This document shows positions 1 to 4,856 of a stretch of DNA of 5,931 nt, piece by piece. The position numbers and the translations under genes are program-made. A model generated the notes under the pieces. The model did no database searches. It worked only from the letters and a program-made list of their open reading frames with translations, and was not told the origin of the DNA. How positions within the stretch are numbered: position 1 is the first letter of the stretch; each line of letters opens with the position of its first letter. The DNA comes from Gammaproteobacteria bacterium (GTDB taxonomy: Bacteria; Pseudomonadota; Gammaproteobacteria; CAISUE01): NCBI GenBank assembly GCA_947378515.1, contig CANCKG010000051.1, forward strand, positions 1 to 5,931, in the 5' to 3' direction.

Positions 1-732
1 CCCTGATAAGCCAAAGGCTCCAAAAATAATAAATAAAATTAAGTCGGGTTTTAACGCGACGCCAACAAACACAACGATCACAATTAAGATGGTAACAAAG
101 GGTACGCGATTTTTGATATCAAAATCTTTGAAGCTGCGATAGGGGCAATTGCTGACCATAGCCGCTGCGACAGCAATGGTTAAAAGGCCAACTAAAGCGC
201 TAGGTAAGACATGACTGATTCGAGCATCAGCGCCTAACCATACTAAAGCGGCGATAATAGCAGCGGCGGATGGGCAAGGTAAACCGGTAAAATAACGTTT
301 GTCTTGATTATCGTGTTGAACATTAAACCGCGCTAAGCGAATTGCAACAGCTGCGACATAGACGAAGGTGCATAACCAGCCAAGTTTTCCTAGGCTTTGC
401 AGACTCCATTGGTATAAAACCAGCGCAGGGGCTACGCCAAAGGCGACCATATCCGACAAACTATCGTATTCAGCCCCAAAAGCGCTCTCGGTATTTGTGA
501 GGCGCGCGATGCGACCGTCGAGGCCATCGGCAATCATGGCGATGAAGATAGTGATGGCAGCTAGATCAAACAAGCCTTTCATGGCTGCCACGACGGCGTA
601 AAAGCCAGAGAATAAGGCAGCAGTGGTGAATAGGTTAGGTAATAAATAAATGCCTTTAGCAGGTTTGTGACCTTCTAACTCAACGACTTCGTGACTAATA
701 TCGGATTCTTCAGGTGTTAATGGTGCGCTCAT
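1..732 (-). CDS. pssA: CDP-diacylglycerol--serine O-phosphatidyltransferase (type II PssA), 3' end missing
   Basis: Reading from the ATG at 732, the minus strand is open for 244 codons to the window edge with no stop, so the C-terminus is missing. The protein carries the complete CDP-alcohol phosphotransferase signature: D69, D72-G73, A76-R77, G86, D90 and D94, within the stretch DGRIARLTN...GAEYDSLSD. Hydrophobic segments at about 30-50, 56-68, 95-108, 155-168, 175-193, 211-227 and 230-243 fit a polytopic inner-membrane enzyme. In this family CDP-diacylglycerol and L-serine give phosphatidylserine and CMP, which feeds phosphatidylethanolamine synthesis. The motif followed by SDMVAFGVAPA and the RLARFN segment (132-137) point to PssA rather than PgsA. 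The family is usually about 240-280 aa, so little may be lost. The start is the first ATG; only a weak GAAG-like ribosome site precedes it. A very tentative promoter (ATGACA, 19 bp, TATCAT on the minus strand, about 794-824) lies upstream. Confidence 0.95.
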   Translation of the reverse strand, partial: MSAPLTPEESDISHEVVELEGHKPAKGIYLLPNLFTTAALFSGFYAVVAAMKGLFDLAAITIFIAMIADGLDGRIARLTNTESAFGAEYDSLSDMVAFGVAPALVLYQWSLQSLGKLGWLCTFVYVAAVAIRLARFNVQHDNQDKRYFTGLPCPSAAAIIAALVWLGADARISHVLPSALVGLLTIAVAAAMVSNCPYRSFKDFDIKNRVPFVTILIVIVVFVGVALKPDLILFIIFGAFGLSG

Positions 733-1003
733 AAAGTAGCTTCAGTATGTTAAGATAGTGGTTAGGAAACTGACAGGGTTAGCTGCCAAGTTATGATAAG
801 AATATCAGACTCTGGCTTGTCATCATAGGCTAAAAAAAATAGTGATTCATTCCATTTTCTATTTCATGCATAAATGCAAACTTAGTGCGCTTCCGTGATA
901 AAGGATTTTAAGAGAGCAGTTCTCACGGCTTACTCGGTGCATTGCTTTTGGTGTTCAATCAAAAAATGCACTGTAATTTTTGACCTTAGCTCCCTTAATT
1001 TGC
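733..1003. other. intergenic spacer upstream of pssA, no gene supported
   Basis: This AT-rich stretch separates pssA from the repeat block. It holds an A8 run near 832-839 and a small TGCA-TAAA-TGCA palindrome near 867-878. An open frame beginning GTG at 895 runs through here into the tandem repeats, but it has no recognisable family, poor composition for a protein and a C-terminal half made entirely of repeat sequence. I see no RNA gene here. The pssA promoter should lie in this stretch; only a weak candidate was found. Confidence 0.6.
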
Positions 1004-1083
1004 ACTATACTGCTCGCCATTTAAGATGCGAGGTTAGTAATTTACTATACCGCTCGCCATTCAAGATGCGAGGTTTGTGATTT
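1004..1083. repeat. tandem pair of 40-bp repeat units
   Basis: Two head-to-tail 40-bp units, 1004-1043 and 1044-1083, differ at about five positions. Each begins ACTATAC(T/C)GCTCGCCAT and continues T(T/C)AAGATGCGAGGTT. The second unit is also the outer part of the left 115-bp element, so the first unit looks like a partial extra copy. No function is claimed. Confidence 0.85.
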
Positions 1084-1159
1084 AACGTGTGCCTATGGCG
1101 AGCGGTATAGCTCTATTTTAAATCTATACCCATCGCACTTTTCGGTGCGATGGGTATAG
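1045..1159 (+). repeat. 115-bp palindromic MITE/REP-like element, left copy
   Basis: The element has four parts. A 16-mer CTATACCGCTCGCCAT (1045-1060) is followed by a 34-bp spacer and the exact reverse complement of the 16-mer (1095-1110). A 13-bp AT-rich linker then leads to a perfect 15-bp-arm hairpin, CTATACCCATCGCAC, loop TTTTCG, and its complement (1124-1159). The whole unit begins CTATACC and ends GGTATAG, so it has short terminal inverted repeats. A near-identical copy lies inverted at 1933-2047. A TA dinucleotide flanks both ends, which could be a target-site duplication but may be chance. No transposase is present, so if mobile it would be non-autonomous. Confidence 0.85.
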
Positions 1160-1233
1160 TACGGGTTTCTCGTGCGTCAGTGTTAGAAGTATGCTGAATG
1201 GCTACATAAATGATAAAAGACTGGCGGGTGTAA

Positions 1234-1527
1234 GTGAGCGTGAGCGATAAAACCATTGTAATTGAAGGCATCACCGATGAAGGTGAAAAGTTTAGGCCTA
1301 GCGACTGGGCAGAGCGGATGAGCGGCAGTTTATGTACCTTTCGTAATCGGCGCATCACCTATTCTCCATTGCTGCAACCCAGTGTTAGAAATGGCAATCA
1401 ATGTATGCTATTAGATCCTGAATTACGCGATTCTAATCCTTCCCTGTACGAATCGATCATGGAATTTGTGGAGACAAATCATTTGCGCACCTGTGATTTA
1501 GACGATAAGCCGAAAAATAACCAGTAG
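1234..1527 (+). CDS. DUF3579 family protein
   Basis: This 97-aa protein matches DUF3579, a small conserved proteobacterial family of unknown function. The recognised features are the N-terminal core IEGIT..G.KFRPSDWAERM (10-29), the RRITYSP stretch (39-45), and the downstream QCMLLDPELRD...P.LYESIMEF pattern. Length is normal for the family, and the fold is likely small, soluble and cytoplasmic, with no signal peptide or membrane segment. The start is uncertain: GTG at 1234 directly follows a TAA, and a second in-frame GTG at 1240 is equally possible; neither has a strong ribosome site (GCGGGTG lies just upstream). The gene is alone on its strand between minus-strand pssA and cysS, and it sits inside the two inverted 115-bp repeats. 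It appears intact. I do not assign a biochemical role. Confidence 0.85.
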   Translation: MSVSDKTIVIEGITDEGEKFRPSDWAERMSGSLCTFRNRRITYSPLLQPSVRNGNQCMLLDPELRDSNPSLYESIMEFVETNHLRTCDLDDKPKNNQ

Positions 1528-1581
1528 CTGCAGGTCCTTGAAGCCTGTTCGTCGACGTGCGGTTTTAATGGTAATTATTCA

Positions 1582-1746
1582 GCACCGCGGGCGTGAAACC
1601 CGTATGTGGTGCATGTTAAGACAGCAATTCTCGGTGAAAACCCACGGTAACCCGTACTGCTATCGATTTTAATGGTCAAAGTCTACGAAATGAAAATCTT
1701 TAAAGTGCAGCTGCATCTGGGTTAGAGGCTTCACCGAGAATTGCTG
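1582..1746 (+). ncRNA. possible structured RNA in the DUF3579-downstream tract
   Basis: Two nested or adjacent stems stand out by eye. Stem 1 pairs 1582-1588 with 1606-1612 (GCACCGC with GTGGTGC, one G-U), with an inner GGG/CCC. Stem 2 is a perfect 17-bp pairing of 1622-1638 (CAGCAATTCTCGGTGAA) with 1730-1746. Inside it, AACCCA (1639-1644) pairs with TGGGTT (1718-1723), and GATTTT (1665-1670) pairs with AAAATC (1693-1698). An alternative 8-bp pairing of TGAAGCCT (1539-1546) with AGGCTTCA (1726-1733) would compete with the base of stem 2. It matches no RNA family I can name: 6S, tmRNA, SRP RNA, RNase P, and TPP and cobalamin riboswitches were considered and did not fit. No terminator follows directly. 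Strand and existence as a transcript are inferred; it could instead be a DNA palindrome or mobile-element remnant. Confidence 0.35.
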
Positions 1747-1831
1747 ATGTTTAAGAGGAGAGAATTGTGATTTTGCTACCATATTTTTAATAAACGCCGA
1801 AGTTATTTTTTTACGTAAGCAAAAAACGCTA

Positions 1832-1858
1832 AGGGCGACCGTTTAGGGTCGCTGCCCT
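1832..1858 (-). terminator. weak terminator-like hairpin
   Basis: GCGACC (1835-1840) pairs with GGTCGC (1847-1852) over a 6-nt loop, with three further outer pairs (1832-1834 with 1856-1858). Read on the minus strand, the hairpin is followed by CCTTAGCGTTTTTTGC, so a T6 run occurs a few bases after the stem. The T run is further from the stem than in a standard terminator. The nearest minus-strand gene upstream, cysS, ends more than 300 bp away. On the plus strand there is no T run. Confidence 0.25.
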
Positions 1859-1932
1859 GGCGAGCACAGGCCGTCGGAGTCGCGGGCATGATTATTCCAC
1901 CAATAAAGGAATGTGGATCCACGATCACATCA

Positions 1933-2047
1933 CTATACCCATCGCACCTTTCGGTGCGATGGGTATAGATTTAAAATAGAGCTATACCGCTCGCCATAGG
2001 CCTACATTAAATCACTAACCGCGCAGCGTGAATAGCGAGCGGTATAG
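1933..2047 (-). repeat. 115-bp palindromic MITE/REP-like element, right inverted copy
   Basis: This is the reverse-complement counterpart of 1045-1159, with the same part lengths: 15-bp-arm hairpin (1933-1968), 13-bp linker, 16-mer (1982-1997), 34-bp spacer, 16-mer complement (2032-2047). Hand alignment gives about 13 differences in 115, mostly in the hairpin loop and the 34-bp spacer; the hairpin arms and the linker are identical. One 16-mer arm carries a single change. A CA dinucleotide flanks both ends, possibly a target duplication or chance. The similarity stops sharply at both ends. Confidence 0.85.
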
Positions 2048-2179
2048 CAGCAGTAAGCAGTAGTAACATGTTTATCCGCGACTTCGACGTTCGCCGCCGA
2101 AAAGCAGTGCTTTTCGAATTCCCGGCTCACCTATAAAGACCTGCTCCTTAGCTCATTCAAGACAAAATGTGGTGAATGG
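2048..2179. other. spacer downstream of cysS, no gene supported
   Basis: It contains an 8-bp hairpin, CGAAAAGC-AGT-GCTTTTCG (2098-2116), without a T run in either direction. It also holds a 14-mer (2076-2089) that is the inverted near-match (13/14) of 1872-1885, so the pair brackets the right 115-bp element. No convincing cysS terminator was found. Confidence 0.5.
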
Positions 2180-3589
2180 TTACTCCACAGTATCATTCTG
2201 CCCTAGCCTCGCTATTTTTTTCCACTTGACGCCGTCGGCATTGTCTTCCAGTACAATTCCTATCGCCAGTAATTGGTCGCGAATGGCATCGGCACTAGCC
2301 CATTGTTTAGTGATTCTGGCAGCGTGACGTTGTTGAATCAATTGTTCGATCTGAGCGCTGTCGATCTCATCTTTGCCTTGAAAAAAATGTTCTGGCTCTA
2401 GCATGAGGATGCCAAGGCGTTGCCCTAAACGAATCAACAGTGCTGCATAAGCACTAGCGATCGCCGCGTGTTGAATTTTTAGACGATTGATTTCGCGCGC
2501 CACTTCATGCAATACACCTAGCGCCTCAGGGGTATTGAAATCATCGTTCATGGCGGCCTCAAAGCGTTGCTCAAAATCATCAGAGGCAACTTGGGTCATC
2601 GAATCGAGCTTCACATCACGTAAGGCTTGGTAAAGGCGAGTTAACGCCAGACCACTTTGTTTGAGGGCAGTGTCCGAATAATTAATCGGGCTACGATAAT
2701 GGGCACTGATCAAAAAATAACGCAATAATTCGGGATTGAATTTCTCGAGTACTTCACGAATGGTGAAAAAATTGCCTAAGGATTTTGACATTTTCTCATC
2801 GTCAATTTGCACAAAACCGGTGTGTAACCAGGTATTGACGAAGGGTTGATGATTGGCGCAGACCGATTGTGCCAATTCGTTTTCATGATGGGGGAATAAT
2901 AAATCGTGACCGCCGCCATGCAAATCAAAATGGGCGCCCAATAAACCTTGTGCCATCGCCGAACATTCAATATGCCAGCCAGGTCGGCCGATGCCCCAGG
3001 GCGTTGCCCAAGCCGGCTCACCTGGCTTAGCGCATTTCCATAAGACAAAATCAAGCGGATCGTGTTTGTTGTCGTTGATGGCGAGGCGCGTTCCTGCGCG
3101 TAATTTACTTAAATCTTGACCGCTCAATGTGCCATAAGCAGGATAACTGGCAACGTCAAATAACACATCGCCATTGGCGCCCACATAAGCATGACCCTCT
3201 GTGATCAAGCGCTCGATCATGGTGACCATGGACGCGATATAATCGGTGGCGCGTGGTGCCTGTGTTGGTGATTCGATATGCAATTGAGCTGCATCATGAT
3301 TCATGGCATCGATGAAGCGCGTCGTTAAAGCATCGATCGATTCGTTGTTTTCGAGTGCGCGCTGGATGATTTTATCGTCGATGTCGGTAATATTGCGGAC
3401 ATAAGTCACCTCGTAGCCGCTGGCTCTCAAATGTCGCACGATGGTATCGAAACTCACCATGGTACGCGCATGGCCGATATGGCAATAATCATAGACAGTC
3501 ATGCCGCAGACATATAAGCTGACTTTACCGGGAATTAACGGCGTGAAGCGTACTTTTTGTTTGCTGTGGGAATTATAAATATGGAGCAT
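2180..3589 (-). CDS. cysS: cysteinyl-tRNA synthetase
   Basis: This is a complete class Ia aminoacyl-tRNA synthetase of 469 aa (E. coli enzyme 461), which charges tRNA-Cys with cysteine in the cytoplasm. The HIGH motif is at 37-40 (CHIGHAR) and KMSKS at 266-270. The four zinc ligands of the E. coli enzyme are all present at the same numbers: C28, C209, H234, E238. YVCGMTVYD, RNITDIDDKI and the LHGGGHDLLFPHHENE block are diagnostic. The C-terminal anticodon-binding region ends in VKWKK and a short tail. The start is placed at the ATG giving MLHIYNS, the usual N-terminus of the family. An ATG two codons upstream (3595) is also possible. The frame stays open back to a TTG at 3655, but those extra 22 codons are hairpin sequence, not conserved protein. 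No good Shine-Dalgarno is visible, and a 38-bp hairpin ends about 8 nt upstream. Confidence 0.98.
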   Translation of the reverse strand: MLHIYNSHSKQKVRFTPLIPGKVSLYVCGMTVYDYCHIGHARTMVSFDTIVRHLRASGYEVTYVRNITDIDDKIIQRALENNESIDALTTRFIDAMNHDAAQLHIESPTQAPRATDYIASMVTMIERLITEGHAYVGANGDVLFDVASYPAYGTLSGQDLSKLRAGTRLAINDNKHDPLDFVLWKCAKPGEPAWATPWGIGRPGWHIECSAMAQGLLGAHFDLHGGGHDLLFPHHENELAQSVCANHQPFVNTWLHTGFVQIDDEKMSKSLGNFFTIREVLEKFNPELLRYFLISAHYRSPINYSDTALKQSGLALTRLYQALRDVKLDSMTQVASDDFEQRFEAAMNDDFNTPEALGVLHEVAREINRLKIQHAAIASAYAALLIRLGQRLGILMLEPEHFFQGKDEIDSAQIEQLIQQRHAARITKQWASADAIRDQLLAIGIVLEDNADGVKWKKIARLGQNDTVE

Positions 3590-3596
3590 AGTCATT

Positions 3597-3678
3597 TCAT
3601 AAACATTCGTGTTCATGGCTTGATCTGGGAAAAACAGTGTTTTTTCCCAGATCAAGCCATGAACACGAATGTTTATGA
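3597..3678 (-). repeat. perfect 38-bp inverted repeat (hairpin) abutting the cysS start
   Basis: Arms 3597-3634 and 3641-3678 are exact reverse complements over 38 bp, with a 6-nt loop (CAGTGT). In the cysS mRNA leader this would be a very stable hairpin, containing GGGAAAAA/TTTTTCCC next to the loop and ending 1-8 nt before the candidate start codons. It could limit ribosome loading, stop transcription or stabilise the message, or it could be a recent inverted duplication or a sequencing/assembly artefact. There is no mismatch in either arm, which suggests recent origin or strong pairing constraint. Confidence 0.9.
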
Positions 3679-3713
3679 CGGGATTTACCCTTAAGCATAA
3701 GGCAGGATAGCAT

Positions 3714-3858
3714 GTATCTATTCAGCACATTTCCCATATTTTTCGTAAAAGCTTAACTGTGGCGACTGGCAGCGATGGGGGATTTTAAGGGGGGTTGCGA
3801 TTCTCTCCCTTAACCTGCACTGGGTGCAGATTTACCGCTCGCAGTGCTGAATAGATAC
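3714..3858. repeat. 145-bp MITE-like element with 15-bp terminal inverted repeats
   Basis: GTATCTATTCAGCAC (3714-3728) and its exact reverse complement (3844-3858) bound a 115-bp interior with no reading frame of note. The interior holds a small palindrome, CTGCAC-TGG-GTGCAG (3815-3829). It also has a 17-mer (3805-3821) that matches 990-1006 at 15 of 17 positions, and an ACCGCTCGC 9-mer shared with the 115-bp elements. The left end, extended inwards, resembles 4772-4824. No clear target duplication was found. It lies between cysS and the DUF2063 gene. Confidence 0.6.
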
Positions 3859-3871
3859 GGTAGCATTATGG

Positions 3872-3909
3872 TAGTACGTGCGATTCTTCCCTTTTAATCG
3901 CACGTACTA
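3872..3909 (-). promoter_or_regulatory. 14-bp hairpin spanning the stop codon of the DUF2063 gene
   Basis: TAGTACGTGCGATT (3872-3885) and its exact reverse complement (3896-3909) flank a 10-nt loop. On the minus strand the 5' arm is the end of the coding sequence and the stop codon lies at the loop edge (3894-3896). No T run follows, so it is not a standard terminator; it may protect the mRNA 3' end or assist factor-dependent termination. The pairing is certain as sequence; the function is inferred. Confidence 0.5.
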
Positions 3910-4709
3910 AGTTTCTCGCGCGCAGTGTCTAAAATAGAAACAAAGTAGCCGTCGTTGATCCAGGTGAGTAAACAGCCAACGACACGTTGCGCGGCAGTAG
4001 TGTCATCGATAGCGTCAGTCTCAAGAGCTGTGGCACACAATTCAGTAAAACTTGCACCTTGTTTAAGCGCGGCCAATAAACTGACTTCTAATGGTGTCAA
4101 TGGTCGATAAAAAGTTTGAAAATCTTTATGCCACAAAGCGTAACTTATTGGCGTAAGCAATAGCGTTGGCATGGCTTTGGTGGATTTTTTTAATGCATCA
4201 CGCCACAGTGGCGTAGCATAAGAAAATAGCTGAACGCGCACATAATCTTGCAATTGGAAGCACGTTGTGGGTAAATCGGCAGGAGTTAACGTGCTCAGTT
4301 GATCAACAGTTAATAAAGGTTTAATCGCCGATTCATCGATGATTTCATTTAAATGCCATTCTAAACGTGCTAATTCGCTGTAATAGGGGTGCTCAGCATA
4401 AGGAGGGTGAAGCGTTAAAAAATCGGCTAACTGGTTGCCAAAGCTACGAATCGCAAAATGACTGGGTGGGTAAGCCACTAAATAAGCTAAGCTCAGTGCT
4501 TCGAACGCGTCCGCTTGTAGCCGTGTTTTTAAGACCGGGAATTGTTTGGCTAAGTGATTGCTCAAGCGTAATTCATAGGCTTCACGATAAATCTGCAGCC
4601 GGCGTTTAATTTCTTTTTCTGTCCTGCCGATCACTAAAGATTCGATCGTGGATTCTTTGCTCTGTAAAAAGTTAAGTAATTGTTGTTGAGTTTCTGCTAA
4701 CGTTGTCAT
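3894..4709 (-). CDS. HvfC/BufC-type DUF2063 protein (putative MNIO partner)
   Basis: The 271-aa product has the typical DUF2063 N-terminal domain (about 5-100): RRLQIYREAYELRLSNHLAK, then FPVLKTRL, F.AL..AYL..YPPS, IRSFGNQLADFL, followed by ELARLEWHLNEIID (112-125). The C-terminal part (about 150-265) has a winged-helix-like look with PLTPLEVSLL and a final WINDGYFV strand. It was once labelled a DNA-binding domain; in the HvfB/HvfC and BufB/BufC systems the family partners DUF692 (MNIO) enzymes that modify cysteine-rich peptides in copper handling. No DUF692 gene or precursor peptide lies next to it here. The ATG at 4709 has an AGG 8 nt upstream and a TATAAT box on its strand. Related repeat sequence lies on both sides of the gene. 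Family assignment is firm; role here is open. Confidence 0.88.
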   Translation of the reverse strand: MTTLAETQQQLLNFLQSKESTIESLVIGRTEKEIKRRLQIYREAYELRLSNHLAKQFPVLKTRLQADAFEALSLAYLVAYPPSHFAIRSFGNQLADFLTLHPPYAEHPYYSELARLEWHLNEIIDESAIKPLLTVDQLSTLTPADLPTTCFQLQDYVRVQLFSYATPLWRDALKKSTKAMPTLLLTPISYALWHKDFQTFYRPLTPLEVSLLAALKQGASFTELCATALETDAIDDTTAAQRVVGCLLTWINDGYFVSILDTAREKLSTCD

Positions 4710-4757
4710 AGTTGGTACCTATTTTTTAACATAAACTGTCGGTGCGAAATTGGGGAA

Positions 4758-4763
4758 ATTATA
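4758..4763 (-). promoter_or_regulatory. candidate -10 box for the DUF2063 gene
   Basis: A perfect TATAAT lies on the minus strand, about 48 nt upstream of the ATG at 4709. A start of transcription near 4751 would give a leader of about 40 nt. At the expected -35 distance only GTGTCC/TGTCCA-like sequence is seen, which is poor, so the promoter would be weak or activator-dependent. Confidence 0.4.
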
Positions 4764-4771
4764 ACGTATTC

Positions 4772-4824
4772 GTATCCATTGGACACATTGCTCAGTACAT
4801 TTCCAAAAATTTTCGTAAAAACTT
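4772..4824. repeat. dispersed repeat related to 3714-3754
   Basis: GTATCCATT (4772-4780) and, 12 nt later, a 32-mer (4793-4824) correspond to GTATCTATT and 3723-3754 in the same orientation; the 32-mers agree at 27 of 32 positions, with the core TTTTCGTAAAA conserved. Both copies lie upstream of a minus-strand gene, cysS and the DUF2063 gene respectively. It may be a degenerate mobile-element end or a shared upstream regulatory sequence. Confidence 0.55.
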
Positions 4825-4856
4825 TGATGAGGGGATTAGATAGACGTATTCATTCC

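Noticed and set aside
368..601. 77-codon plus-strand frame opposite pssA
   Set aside because: It is an antisense shadow of the conserved CDP-alcohol phosphotransferase motif region.
895..1080. 61-codon plus-strand open frame beginning GTG
   Set aside because: Its second half is translated 40-bp tandem repeat, it resembles no family, and it has no supporting ribosome site.
1004..1160. CRISPR-like array from the 40-bp tandem units
   Set aside because: There are only two adjacent units with no unique spacers between them and no cas genes. The repeats are part of a palindromic element.
1113..1358. 81-codon minus-strand frame opposite the DUF3579 start
   Set aside because: It overlaps the real DUF3579 gene and the 115-bp repeat, and has no recognisable domain.
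1630..1665. Cobalamin-riboswitch-like string (GGTGAAAACCCACGG then CCCGTACTGC)
   Set aside because: The resemblance is limited to this stretch. The conserved AGCCAGGA-type box is absent, and the bases are used in a different, exact 17-bp stem.
1765..1791. Seven-codon GTG frame with an AGAGGAG-like ribosome site
   Set aside because: It is too short to judge, precedes no gene and is not a recognisable leader peptide.
2776..3054. 92-codon minus-strand frame inside cysS
   Set aside because: It lies in another frame of a strongly conserved gene and has no family resemblance.
3590..3655. N-terminal extension of CysRS from a TTG at 3655
   Set aside because: The added 22 codons are hairpin sequence. 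The protein family begins at MLHIYNS, which places the zinc ligands and HIGH/KMSKS at the E. coli residue numbers.
3661..3696. Short plus-strand frame repeating the MNTNVY residues
   Set aside because: It exists only because the palindrome makes both strands read alike; it ends after about 11 codons.
4367..4609. 80-codon plus-strand frame opposite the DUF2063 gene
   Set aside because: It is an antisense shadow of the conserved N-terminal domain, with no family match.
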